NCBI RefSeq assembly: GCF_005503555.1
Contig: NZ_SCNG01000004.1
Span: 124,001 to 188,000 of the forward strand
DNA length: 64,000 bases
Source of the DNA: Rudaea sp. 3F27F6
GTDB lineage: Bacteria; Pseudomonadota; Gammaproteobacteria; Xanthomonadales; Rhodanobacteraceae
Direction: 5' to 3'
The translations under genes were made by a program, and so were the position numbers. Below, piece by piece: positions 55,765 to 64,000 of the stretch. The stretch's first letter is position 1, and the number at the start of each line of letters is the position of its first letter. The notes beneath the pieces are model-generated. The model was not told the DNA's origin. It did not search any database and saw nothing but the letters and a program-made list of their open reading frames with translations.

Positions 55765-56325
55765 TCAGCGGCACGGATCGCGGCCGAGATTCTTGTCGTA
55801 GCTCGATGCGTCCTGATCGTGGTCGCGGCCTTTGCGCCCGGCCGCGCCGGCGCGGCGCAGCTGGTAGCAGGCGTCCTCGCGCGAGATGCGCGTGGAAGTG
55901 ACCGCGACTGTCTTCGGAGCCGCCTCGCGTGCGCGTTTCGCGCCCGGCTTGGCCGCGGCGGGAACCGAGTGCGGGCAAGCGCTATGCCGATAGAACACCT
56001 GGCCGTCGGCCGTGCGGCATTCGTAGGAGTTCGCGGCCGGCGCGGCGCGAGGCACCGTCGTCTTGCCTTGCGTGCGGCGCGCTGCGGATTTGTTTTCGAC
56101 CGCGTATTTCGGCGACGCGGCGGGACTCGGCGCAGGCGCCAGGGCGACGAGCGACTGATCGGCGCCTGCCGCGCACGGCCGATCCTGGAACGTCGCCGCT
56201 CCGTGTGCATCGACGCATTGATAGACCGAACCGGCGCGTGCGCCGGCCGCGTAGCCGGCGAGCAGAAGTATCGCCAGCCATTCGTACCAGCGCAGCGGCC
56301 GCGGATCGCGATGCAGATCGATCAT
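55765..56325 (-). CDS. DUF4124-domain exported protein
   Basis: The 186-residue product has an N-terminal membrane/signal segment and then the DUF4124 motif (GSVYQCVDAHGAATFQDRPC) with paired cysteines. A second, partly similar Cys-containing block follows (SYECRTADGQVFYRHSACPH). DUF4124 proteins are often found beside envelope or type IV pilus genes; their role is not known. GGGAGGGG lies just before ATG 56325. Confidence 0.85.
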   Translation of the reverse strand: MIDLHRDPRPLRWYEWLAILLLAGYAAGARAGSVYQCVDAHGAATFQDRPCAAGADQSLVALAPAPSPAASPKYAVENKSAARRTQGKTTVPRAAPAANSYECRTADGQVFYRHSACPHSVPAAAKPGAKRAREAAPKTVAVTSTRISREDACYQLRRAGAAGRKGRDHDQDASSYDKNLGRDPCR

Positions 56326-56480
56326 GTTCCCCTCCCTTTCGTGGCTCGCATCGTGCGCCGCGCCGTTCCGTGTCGCCATGTGCAAACAACCCGGCGTCAT
56401 GTAGGAAATGACCAATGGCGGACGCATTTAACTGCGACCGCCCTACAATCCCGCTTTCGCTACGCACCGGGAGTATTCGC

Positions 56481-57803
56481 ATGAAGTTCAAGATCGCGCT
56501 GCGCGTCGCACCGCTGGCCCTGCTCGCCGCATCCGCCGTCGCCTCGGCGCACGAGAATCCGCCGACGATCGACGCCGCGCTCAAGCTTGCCAAGGAACAG
56601 CACCTGCCGGTGTTCATCGACTTCCAGGCGCAGTGGTGCTACTCGTGCTATTTCATGGCTTCGCATGTGCTGACCGGCAAGGAATGGCAAGCGGCCGAGA
56701 AGCGCTTCGTCTTCGTCGAGACCGACGCCGACTCGCCCGACGGTGCGGCGTGGATGGAGAAGCTCAAGGTCAAGGCACTGCCGAGCTACGTTGTGCTCGA
56801 CGCCGACGGCGCCGAGCAGGGCCGCATCCTTGCCGAGCAGCCGCGCGAGAAGTTCTATCCCGCACTGAACAAAATTCTCGGCGGCGGCGATGCACTCGAC
56901 ACGCTCAAGGCCGAAGCGGCCAAGGGTTCGACCACGGCGCTCGCCGACGCGTTGTCGAGCTATTACGCGCGCGGCCAGGTCGGCGACGGCTTGACTTGGT
57001 ATGCGAGCTTGCCGGCTGCATTGCAGAAGAAAGCCGAAGGCGAAGCGAAGCCGGCAACCTGGGTCGCGCGCCTGCAGATGGAGAAGGCGGCGAAGGACAA
57101 GAACGCGGCGCAATGCATCGCCGCCGCGCAGAAAGTGCTCGCGGGCGATCCGGGCTGCGATCGCTACTACGTGGTCGACACACTCAATTCCTGCAGCGAA
57201 AAACTGCCCGAGGCGGAGCGCAAGACCCTGCTGTCGGCGCAGCGTCCCGCGCTCAACACGCTGCTCGACCGCCAGGTCTTCGTGCCTGCGCCGACCTGTG
57301 CCGACCAGCGCAGCGCGGTGTTCGCCGCGGCCGATCTCGACCAGGCGATCGGCGACGGCGCCGCGGAGAAAGCCGTGCTCGAACGCGGCATCGCCGCCGC
57401 AGAGAACGCGCTCGGCGGCGCCGCACATCTCGATCTCAAGCGCGACCGCAACGCTGCCGACAATCTGCGCGTCTATCTGTCGCGGGCGAACCGCATCGGC
57501 GACGTCGACGCGCTGATGCCGAAACTGATCGCCGCTTATCCCGACGATTATGTCTATCCGTACCGCTACGGCCGCAGCCTGCTCGAGCGCGGCAAGGCAG
57601 CGGAGGCCCTGCCGTATCTCGAACAGGCGTCGGAGAAAGCATTCGGCGTCAACCGCCTCGGCGTTGCCGGGCTGCGCGCAAAAGCCTTGATCGCGCTCAA
57701 CCGCCGCGCCGACGCGGAGAAGGTCGTCGCCGAGGCGCTGCAGGCGAACGGCCCGTGGTTTCCCGAGGCCGCGGCGAAGCTGAAGGCGACGCTGAAATCC
57801 TAG
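56481..57803 (+). CDS. Thioredoxin-family exported protein with helical-repeat C-terminus
   Basis: The 440-residue product has a signal peptide (MKFKIALRVAPLALLAASAVASA). A thioredoxin-fold domain carries redox motif CYSC (Cys53, Cys56) in QAQWCYSCYF, and the long C-terminal part of 300 residues looks like stacked helices of TPR type (for example YPYRYGRSLLERGKAAEALP). It is probably periplasmic. The motif W-C-x-x-C with aromatic/serine in between is like DsbD-C or SoxW partners. The role is not known. The ATG 56481 starts the signal peptide; another in-frame start lies 22 codons upstream. Confidence 0.85.
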   Translation: MKFKIALRVAPLALLAASAVASAHENPPTIDAALKLAKEQHLPVFIDFQAQWCYSCYFMASHVLTGKEWQAAEKRFVFVETDADSPDGAAWMEKLKVKALPSYVVLDADGAEQGRILAEQPREKFYPALNKILGGGDALDTLKAEAAKGSTTALADALSSYYARGQVGDGLTWYASLPAALQKKAEGEAKPATWVARLQMEKAAKDKNAAQCIAAAQKVLAGDPGCDRYYVVDTLNSCSEKLPEAERKTLLSAQRPALNTLLDRQVFVPAPTCADQRSAVFAAADLDQAIGDGAAEKAVLERGIAAAENALGGAAHLDLKRDRNAADNLRVYLSRANRIGDVDALMPKLIAAYPDDYVYPYRYGRSLLERGKAAEALPYLEQASEKAFGVNRLGVAGLRAKALIALNRRADAEKVVAEALQANGPWFPEAAAKLKATLKS

Positions 57804-57808
57804 TTGTC

Positions 57809-57843
57809 GCCGGAACGGCGCGTCTTCCGCACGCCGTTCCGGC
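57809..57843. terminator. Hairpin between convergent thioredoxin-like and protease genes
   Basis: GCCGGAACGGCG and CGCCGTTCCGGC form a 12-base perfect stem with an 11-base loop, starting six bases after the thioredoxin-like stop. No T-run follows, so it is probably a transcription-end or mRNA-protecting hairpin serving both genes. Confidence 0.55.
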
Positions 57844-57849
57844 TGTCGC

Positions 57850-58818
57850 TCAAGGAATCCCTGCCGCTGTCGCGAAGCGCCGCACGGCCGCGGCATCGCG
57901 GTAGTCGAGTTCGATAATCTCGCGCAGCGCCTGGGTCTTGTCGGCGGCGCGCGCGTGGTAGTCGCGCATGATCGTGTAGCCGACGTAATAGCCGAGATCG
58001 CCGACGCCATAGCGATTGTCGGGCGCGTTGTACAGCCAACCGCTCCACGAAGGATTGTCCTTCTCGGCGAGGAAGTCGCGCCTCAGTTCGGCTTCGTGCT
58101 CGCGGCCGTATTGCATGTACGGCAGCGGCGGCGTGCGTCCGGTTACGCGCTCGGCGACGAAATCCGCGGCGCCTTCGTACATCACCTGGGCGAGCAGGCT
58201 CGTGCCGGGGCCGTGCTCCTGCGTGTGCACGTATTCGTGCACGTTGAGCAGGACGAGCTGATCGGCCGGACGGCCGTGAAAGTACACCCCGAGGCGCCGG
58301 CGCAGCTTGTCCGGCAGCTCGGAGAGATCGACGGTTTCATCGCCTGCGGCCAGCTCGGCACCGATCAATACCTTGTCGTCGAGCGTCGTTCCGCTCGAAC
58401 GCAGACAGCCGACGGTGAAGTAGATCTTGGCCGGGCGCAGCGGCGGATACAGTTCGCGGAATTTGGCGATCGCCGGCTCGAACTCTGCGCCGCGCCGCTT
58501 CAGCGCAAAGGTTTTCGCGCGCATTGATGCCCAGAACTTCGGATAGTTGCGGATCGCGTCAACGTAGCAGCCGGCATCGTAACCCTTGGCCTGCATGAAA
58601 GCCTTGAGGCCTTCGGTGCCCGGATCGAGAAACGTTTTCTGCAGCAGTTCGCGCTGGCGCGACGGTTCTTGCTCCGCGCGGACTTGATCATAGGCCTGCC
58701 AGAACCGGTCGATATCCGAAGAAATCACCGGGCTCGCGGCCGGTGCCGCGCATGCCGCGGTCGCGGCCAGTATCACAGCCAGCCATCCCGCCGCCTTCTC
58801 CCATCGCATCGCGAACAT
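57850..58818 (-). CDS. Exported HEXXH metalloprotease-like protein (DUF2268-like)
   Basis: The 322-residue product has a signal peptide (ending near AAPAASP). A helical domain is followed by the zinc-binding motif HEYVH at 194-198, with the likely third ligand Glu215 in YEGAADF. This layout resembles gluzincin peptidases of the DUF2268 kind. The start is ATG 58818, with AGGGG upstream; the reading frame extends further upstream, but without a signal peptide. Substrate is unknown. Confidence 0.78.
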   Translation of the reverse strand: MFAMRWEKAAGWLAVILAATAACAAPAASPVISSDIDRFWQAYDQVRAEQEPSRQRELLQKTFLDPGTEGLKAFMQAKGYDAGCYVDAIRNYPKFWASMRAKTFALKRRGAEFEPAIAKFRELYPPLRPAKIYFTVGCLRSSGTTLDDKVLIGAELAAGDETVDLSELPDKLRRRLGVYFHGRPADQLVLLNVHEYVHTQEHGPGTSLLAQVMYEGAADFVAERVTGRTPPLPYMQYGREHEAELRRDFLAEKDNPSWSGWLYNAPDNRYGVGDLGYYVGYTIMRDYHARAADKTQALREIIELDYRDAAAVRRFATAAGIP

Positions 58819-58931
58819 CGCAACCCCTGCTTGAACGAAAGTCCGGGTTCGATGCGGCCAGATGGAGTAGGGGTTTAAGCGCTGCTTGTTCGAGGCTTTG
58901 GCAAGACAAGAGCAGAACAAAGCCTCAAGCA

Positions 58932-58998
58932 TGGAGAACGCAGAGCACACGGAGAGAAAACACAATCGATGTGCAAGCTCTTCTCCGTGTTCTCCACG
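58932..58998. repeat. Degenerate inverted repeat, CACGGAGA type
   Basis: TGGAGAAC and CACGGAGA on the left (58932-58958) face TTCTCCGTGTTCTCCACG on the right (58981-58998), with an extra GCAGAGCA segment in the left arm. It is a loose inverted element in the 288-base gap between the protease and META-domain genes. Confidence 0.5.
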
Positions 58999-59106
58999 TT
59001 TCAATCGTCGGCTTTTCTCAGTTTGCCGTGCGTCGCCCAATCGAAGAAGCGCGACTCATGCGAGCGCCGCGGATTCGACCGCAAGCGCTCGCGGCCCTGT
59101 CTCGCT

Positions 59107-59886
59107 TCAGGGTTTGACGATCTCCGACTCGACCACCATGTCGAGTACGTAGATCTGCGACGGCGCGTCTGCCGGCGCGTTCTTGATCGCGAAGCGTTTG
59201 ACGCGCAGCACGTTGCGCGTGCCCGCCTCGTGTGTGTAGCCCTCGATATCCTGATACAGCGACTGCCACTCGCCCGGGGTTCCGACGGCGAGGCCGTTGG
59301 CGTCGTAGCGGCGCTCGCGCACGCGTAGACAGAGCTTGTTCGGGATCAGCGGATGCGAGCACGGCTGAGTCTGTGCGTCGACTTCGAGGAACAAGGTTTC
59401 GCCTTCGCCGCCGTAGCGCGTCTCGGCGGTCGGTTCGCCGACGAAGTCGAGCGTGTCGCCCGAATCGGTCACCAGGCGCAGGCGGAAACCGTCGCTCGCC
59501 GTGCGGATGTCGATGCGCGGCTTGGCCTGCAGGCGTCGGCCGATCTCATCGTCGAGCTTGGTCAACGCGGGATCGGCACAGGCCATCAAGGTCTGCGCCA
59601 TGCGCGCGACTTCGAGCCGGCCGTTGTCGATGCGATAGCCGCCGCCGAGACGGTTGCAGGCATTCGACACGCCGAGCCGTCCGCCGCGGAAATCGAGTTG
59701 CAGCGGCAGCTTCGGCCGTGCGAACAGCGCGTCGATGCGCGCGCCCTTGGCATCGTTCGCGTCGTGCAGCAGCCAGTGATAGGCCGACAGCGTGGCGCTG
59801 TCGACCGGCGCGGCGATGGCGGCCGGTTTCGGCGCCGGCGTGGAACAGGCTGCCAGGATCGGCAACAAGAGCAGGGCGTATTTCAT
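59107..59886 (-). CDS. META/DUF4377-domain lipoprotein (HslJ-like)
   Basis: The 259-residue product has lipobox LAAC (Cys14), then a META domain (GARIDALFARPKLPLQLDFR to EVARMAQTLMACADPALTKL) related to HslJ. A DUF4377 domain follows, with QPCSHPLIPNKLCLRVRERR and GEWQSLYQDIEGYTHEAGTR. The META domain of HslJ is tied to heat-shock and novobiocin resistance in E. coli. The combination is common in Lysobacterales and its role is not established. Confidence 0.86.
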   Translation of the reverse strand: MKYALLLLPILAACSTPAPKPAAIAAPVDSATLSAYHWLLHDANDAKGARIDALFARPKLPLQLDFRGGRLGVSNACNRLGGGYRIDNGRLEVARMAQTLMACADPALTKLDDEIGRRLQAKPRIDIRTASDGFRLRLVTDSGDTLDFVGEPTAETRYGGEGETLFLEVDAQTQPCSHPLIPNKLCLRVRERRYDANGLAVGTPGEWQSLYQDIEGYTHEAGTRNVLRVKRFAIKNAPADAPSQIYVLDMVVESEIVKP

Positions 59887-60008
59887 CGCGTTCCTCCCAT
59901 GGAATCCGAAAACAGAGCGGAGATAGCTCAGGATCCGATTCTACGGGAGGAACGGGCGAACGGAACCCCGGCCGTTCCCGCATGGCGGGCACGGCCGGCG
60001 ATTTCGGC

Positions 60009-62468
60009 CTACAGCTTCGCCGAGAACGTCACGAAGAACTGGCGCGGAGGAATCGGATAGGTGTTGTACGTGGCGGACGGCGCGCCGACGATGACCTCGT
60101 ACACGCCCTTGCGGTCGGCCAGATTGCTCACGTTGAGGCTGACCTTGGCGTCGTGCACCCAGTTCCAATCGTTCGGCAGCGCGTAGCTCGCCTGCAGGCC
60201 GAGCAGGAAGTAGCTCGGCACCGAGAGGTCGTTCGTGTACGTCGCGTAGCGCTTGCCGACGTAGTCGCCGCTGAGTTGCGCGCTGAAGCCGCCGAAGTTC
60301 GTGCTGAAAACGAATTTGTTGAGCCAGTTCGGGCTCGCCGGCACGCTCTTGCCCGAGGTATGCACGATGCTCGGCACGTTCTGACCGGTGACCGGGTCCT
60401 TGGTGAATCCGCCCACGTAATCGTCGTCGTACTTGGAGCGGTTGTAGGACAGCGCATCGTAAAAACTGAAGTGCTCGCCGAAGTGAAAGGTCGCCGAGAG
60501 ATCGATGCCGTCGGTGGTCACGCTGCCGACGTTGTTGATGATCACCGCGCCCGGGTTGATCGTGGTAAATCCCGCCGAGGCGCCCACCGCCAACAGGCGG
60601 TTGGAGAAATCGACGTGGTACGCGCTGACCTGGCCGTCGATGCCGCTGATCGGTCCGAACTCCAGCTCGTGCTGGAAGCGCCAGCCGCCTTCGTAGGCCC
60701 ATGCCGTTTCCGGCGCGATGTTCTGCTTGAACGTGTTGAACAAATCCTGGCTGCCCAGACTCCACGGCGACAGACCGCCCGCGCCGTAGGTGATGAACTG
60801 GCGCATGTTCTTCTGCACGTTGACGAAGAGCTGGTCTTCGGGCGTGACCTCCCACAGCGCACCGATCTGCGGCAGGAACTTCTGCCGCGTGTAGATGCGT
60901 CCGCTCGGCAATTCGAGGAAACCCGCCGTCGAATTCGGCAGCGGTGAGATCGGCGCCCAGCCGTGCGCGAACTGATAGCTCGCCTTGAACCCGGCCTGCA
61001 AGCGGATGTTGTCGCTAAGCTTCCATTGGTCCTGCAGGTAGGGCTGCACGACTTCGTTCTTGATCTCGCTGTTGTACTGCGTGATCAGCGGCTTGAGCGT
61101 GTCGCCCGGGCGCTCATACGGGCTGGTCGGATGATTGACGTCGAGCGCGTACCAGCGGCGGTTGGTCGAGGAACGGTTCATCTCGTACCAAAGACCCGCG
61201 TCGATCTGGTGATCGCCGAACTGCCAGTCGAAACTCGTCAGCCAGCCGCGGCGATTGATGTCATATTCGGTCGTGCGCGTCGCATAGCCGGAGCCGCCGA
61301 ACACGGTTTTCAGATCCTGCCCCGGGAAATACGCGCCGAACAGCTTGGGCAGGCCGGCGACCTGGATCGGGCCCGCGACGACGCCGACGCCGTCGTCGTG
61401 GTGATAGTAGACCTGATTGGTCCAGGTCATCGCGTCGTTCAAGCGCCACTCGTACTTGGCGTAGCTCAAATAGTCGGTGCGCTGCGCGTCGCTGTAGTAG
61501 TTGAGATAGTTGTTGCCGGCTGACGCGGGCGGGGCGCCGTTCGCGCCCAGGTAGGCGAGCGCACGCTGAAAGTCCGGATACATGAACGGGCGGTTGTAGG
61601 GCCGCGGCGTGCCTTCGCCGGCACCGGTCGCCGAACGGTAGATGCTGTCTTCGTTCGGCTCGATCTTGTCCGAATAGGCGACGTAGACGGTGAGCTTGCC
61701 GTTCTCGTCGTCGTGGACGAACTTGCCGTTGGCCTGCCAGCCGCGCTGATGGCCGGCGAAGTCCCAGGCGCGCTGGTCCTGGTGCATGATCGACGCGTAA
61801 GCTGAATTGCCGCCGGCGAATTCGCCCGTGTCGTAGCGCAGGAAGGTGCGCGTGGTCGCGTTGCTGCCGAAGGTCTGGTTGATCTGGCCGCCCATCTTCT
61901 TCAGCGGATCGGACGAGAACGTCGCCACCGTGCCGCCGAGGTTCGAGGTCGAAGCGGTCGACAAGTCGCCCGCGCCCGAGGCCAGGGTCACCGCCGACAC
62001 GTTCTCGCTGATCACCGCGCGCTGCGGCGACAGGCCGTTGTAGTTGCCGTACTGCTGGTCGCCGAGCGGCACGCCGTCGAGCGTGTAGCCGAGCTGCTGG
62101 GTCGAGAAGCCGTGAATGAACAGCAGCGTGTTCTGCTCGTTGTTGCCCCACGGATCGGCGGTCTGATAGAGCACGCCAGGCAGCGTCTGGATCGCCTTGA
62201 GCGGGCTCGCACCGGGCTGGATTTTCTGGATCTCGGCGCCGCTCAACGACACGGCCGAGCGCGTCGAGTTTTTAGCGCTGACGACGACCGAATCGAGCTG
62301 GTTCGCGCCGTCGGCTGAGGCCGCGGCGACGTCCGCCGCATCGGCAGGGGCGGCCGCCGTTTCGGCAGCGCCGGCCTGCATCGCGACGAGCGCGCAGAAC
62401 ACGGCCGCCGACAACACGCACACTCGCTGACCTCGCGCGCTCGCGCGCGATGAATTCGTTTTCAACAT
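60009..62468 (-). CDS. TonB-dependent outer-membrane receptor
   Basis: The 819-residue product has a signal peptide ending near MQAGAAE and a TonB-box-like segment (DSVVVSA) at about 58-64. The plug domain has IQTLPGVLYQ and GYTLDGVPLGDQ, followed by a 22-strand beta-barrel. It uses TonB energy to import a bound substrate. No specificity marker was found, and the protein does not end in the usual phenylalanine (it ends FVTFSAKL). A siderophore, vitamin or oligosaccharide substrate is equally possible. AGAGGA lies before ATG 62468. Confidence 0.9.
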   Translation of the reverse strand: MLKTNSSRASARGQRVCVLSAAVFCALVAMQAGAAETAAAPADAADVAAASADGANQLDSVVVSAKNSTRSAVSLSGAEIQKIQPGASPLKAIQTLPGVLYQTADPWGNNEQNTLLFIHGFSTQQLGYTLDGVPLGDQQYGNYNGLSPQRAVISENVSAVTLASGAGDLSTASTSNLGGTVATFSSDPLKKMGGQINQTFGSNATTRTFLRYDTGEFAGGNSAYASIMHQDQRAWDFAGHQRGWQANGKFVHDDENGKLTVYVAYSDKIEPNEDSIYRSATGAGEGTPRPYNRPFMYPDFQRALAYLGANGAPPASAGNNYLNYYSDAQRTDYLSYAKYEWRLNDAMTWTNQVYYHHDDGVGVVAGPIQVAGLPKLFGAYFPGQDLKTVFGGSGYATRTTEYDINRRGWLTSFDWQFGDHQIDAGLWYEMNRSSTNRRWYALDVNHPTSPYERPGDTLKPLITQYNSEIKNEVVQPYLQDQWKLSDNIRLQAGFKASYQFAHGWAPISPLPNSTAGFLELPSGRIYTRQKFLPQIGALWEVTPEDQLFVNVQKNMRQFITYGAGGLSPWSLGSQDLFNTFKQNIAPETAWAYEGGWRFQHELEFGPISGIDGQVSAYHVDFSNRLLAVGASAGFTTINPGAVIINNVGSVTTDGIDLSATFHFGEHFSFYDALSYNRSKYDDDYVGGFTKDPVTGQNVPSIVHTSGKSVPASPNWLNKFVFSTNFGGFSAQLSGDYVGKRYATYTNDLSVPSYFLLGLQASYALPNDWNWVHDAKVSLNVSNLADRKGVYEVIVGAPSATYNTYPIPPRQFFVTFSAKL

Positions 62469-62695
62469 GGAAGATTCCTCTTGGCGTAGCCGTTACGAAG
62501 GCGCGCGGCAAATCCGGCATGCCGCGCCGCACCATCGGGCGAATCGTAGGCAGGCTCTGTGTCAGAGCGATTGCAGGTGCAAGGCAGATGCGGACTCGGA
62601 CGAGATCGCGCACGGCGACGCGATGCCGCCGTTCGATCTTCGCCGCCGCGCTGCGCCCGTGTTCAGCGGTATGCGTCCTCGCGCAAAATAGGCGC

Positions 62696-63766
62696 GTGAG
62701 AAAAATCGTCCACATCGACATGGACGCGTTCTATGCCTCGGTCGAACAGCGCGACGACGCAAGCCTGCGCGGCAAGCCGGTCGTCGTCGCCTGGCGCGGC
62801 GCGCGTTCGGTGGTCTGCGCCGCATCGTACGAGGCGCGCAAGTTCGGCGTGCGCTCGGCGATGCCGGCGCTGCGTGCGGCGCGGCTGTGCCCGCACGCGA
62901 TCTTCGTGCCACCCGATTTCAGCCGCTACCGCTCCGTCTCCAAGCAGGTGCGCGAGATTTTCTTCAAGCACACCGACCTCGTCGAACCGCTGTCGCTCGA
63001 CGAGGCGTATCTCGACGTGACCGAACCGAAAACGGATTTTTCTTCCGCGACCGCGATCGCCAAGGCGATTCGCGCGGAGATTTTCGAGACGACGCAATTG
63101 ACCGCCTCGGCCGGCGTCGCGCCGAACAAGTTTCTCGCCAAGATCGCCTCCGACTGGCGCAAGCCGAACGGCCTGTTCGTGATCAAGCCGGAACAGGCCG
63201 AAGCGTTTCTCGCGCCGCTCGACGTCGGCAAGATTCCGGGCGTCGGCAAAGTGATGAACGCGAAACTCGAATCGCTCGGCGTGCACACCTGCGCCGACTT
63301 GCGCGCGTTCGACCTGCGCGAACTCGAACGCCGCTTCGGCCGCTACGGCGTGCGCCTGCGCGAACTGAGTCTCGGCATCGACGAGCGCCGCGTGAATCCC
63401 GACCAGAGCGTGCATTCGATCTCGAGCGAAGACACGTTCGCCCACGACGTGCTGCTCAGCGAAATCGAACCGATGATCCGCGAACTCGCGGCAAGAACCT
63501 GGACGGCGACGCGCAAGACCGATCGCGTCGGTCGCACCGTCGTGCTGAAACTGAAGACCGCGGATTTCCACATCATCACGCGCAGCCATACTCCGCCCGC
63601 GCCGCCGCAAACTGAAGAGGCCTTCGTCGCACTCGCGGTCGGCCTGCGCGAACGCGTCGATCTGCCGCCGCGCACGCGCTACCGCCTGGTCGGCGTGGGC
63701 CTCGCCAATTTCCGCGACGAACACGAGTTGCCGCCGCAGGCCGAACTGTTCGACGAATCGGCATAG
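62696..63766 (+). CDS. dinB: DNA polymerase IV
   Basis: The 356-residue Y-family translesion polymerase has catalytic Asp8 in HIDMDAFYASVEQ and Asp102/Glu103 in SLDEAYLDVT, matching Asp8, Asp103 and Glu104 of E. coli Pol IV. Helix-hairpin-helix PGVGKVMNAKLESLG is present, and a little-finger domain fills the C-terminus. The start is GTG 62696; the reading frame extends upstream without homology. No clear LexA site is seen before it. It lacks an obvious C-terminal clamp-binding motif, although QAELFDESA at the end resembles one (QxxLF). Confidence 0.94.
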   Translation: MRKIVHIDMDAFYASVEQRDDASLRGKPVVVAWRGARSVVCAASYEARKFGVRSAMPALRAARLCPHAIFVPPDFSRYRSVSKQVREIFFKHTDLVEPLSLDEAYLDVTEPKTDFSSATAIAKAIRAEIFETTQLTASAGVAPNKFLAKIASDWRKPNGLFVIKPEQAEAFLAPLDVGKIPGVGKVMNAKLESLGVHTCADLRAFDLRELERRFGRYGVRLRELSLGIDERRVNPDQSVHSISSEDTFAHDVLLSEIEPMIRELAARTWTATRKTDRVGRTVVLKLKTADFHIITRSHTPPAPPQTEEAFVALAVGLRERVDLPPRTRYRLVGVGLANFRDEHELPPQAELFDESA

Positions 63767-64000
63767 TCCGCATGCGCGCCCGTCGTGCGCCGCCATCGAG
63801 GCGCACGCAAATCGGCAATGAAACTGGACGAAGTATAAATGTGGATTCTTCGTGAATTCAGGCGATGCTAACGGCATTGCGGCCGCGAAATCGCTAGTCT
63901 GACTGCGCCGAACGACACCACCGCCGTCCCGGAGTCGCAAGGCAATCGTCGCGCCGATGCGGTAATCAGGCACCGGCCGATCGAGAGGCGGACCGGCGAG
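63767..64000. other. Intergenic end of window
   Basis: These 234 bases hold no supported gene. A short GC hairpin (GTGCGCC and GGCGCAC, about 63785-63808) follows dinB without a T-tract. The remainder probably contains a promoter for a gene beyond the window. Confidence 0.5.

Noticed and set aside
63830-64000. Riboswitch or leader RNA at the window end
   Set aside because: Some GC-rich stems are possible, but no conserved riboswitch core could be matched and the downstream gene is not visible.

Overview
This 64 kb window is GC-rich, densely coded chromosomal DNA. Gene order and protein features point to a gammaproteobacterium of the order Lysobacterales (Xanthomonadales), probably the Rhodanobacteraceae side. 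That placement is inferred from conserved neighbourhoods such as rho-trxA divergent from rhlB, ftsE-ftsX near rpoH, and aceF and lpd both carrying lipoyl domains. It also rests on the many small lipoproteins and outer-membrane proteins. I see no rRNA, tRNA, CRISPR array, prophage or transposase gene. About 57 protein genes are supported, plus one probable gene remnant.

Layout. 1-1.9 kb: end of glpF, glpK and a small downstream gene. 1.9-7.5 kb: a GumN/TraB protein, rho, a small Ser/Asp/Gly-rich membrane protein, trxA, then divergent rhlB. 7.5-11.9 kb: acetyltransferase, amino-acid permease, ftsE-ftsX, ung. 11.9-15.4 kb: a leftward four-gene unit of two membrane proteins (DUF2306, DUF4386), a LytS-type kinase and a LytTR regulator. 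15.6-16.7 kb: rpoH, with a perfect CIRCE element and a sigma-E-like promoter in front. 16.7-20.2 kb: NDH-2 and priA, with DnaA boxes upstream of priA. 20.6-22.3 kb: a coupled sigma factor / one-pass membrane protein / DUF3106 operon.

22.4-30 kb: DUF3667 protein, MATE exporter, sppA, a small lipoprotein, an SDR enzyme, alkA and a DUF962 protein. 30-35 kb: a FadL-type porin next to a VolA/Pla-1-type lipase, probably a lysophospholipid-scavenging pair, then an atypical epimerase-like protein and a small monooxygenase-like protein. 35.3-39.6 kb: pyruvate dehydrogenase E2 and E3 with a DUF2059 gene between them and a 5'-truncated gene remnant after lpd. 39.9-44.4 kb: an ABC ATPase and a 1202-residue ABC permease fused to an M1 peptidase domain.

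44.6-50.1 kb: an alkaline phosphatase lipoprotein, a secreted protein with an internal duplication, and a DUF1800/DUF1501 pair. 50.2-59.9 kb: accessory and envelope genes, namely AIM24-like, a YncE-like propeller, a deoxyinosine glycosylase, CsbD, an exported peroxiredoxin, a VOC protein, several lipoproteins, a CxxC thioredoxin-like protein, an HEXXH protease and a META/DUF4377 lipoprotein. 60-63.8 kb: a TonB-dependent receptor and dinB.

Recurring themes are envelope maintenance and stress control (rpoH, sigma/DUF3106, LytS/LytTR, sppA) and DNA repair (ung, alkA, deoxyinosine glycosylase, dinB, priA). Three unrelated inverted-repeat elements lie between genes. Most genes look like ordinary core genome. 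The most interesting signals are the rpoH control region, the DnaA boxes upstream of priA, the DUF2306/DUF4386/LytS/LytTR unit and the sigma/DUF3106 operon.
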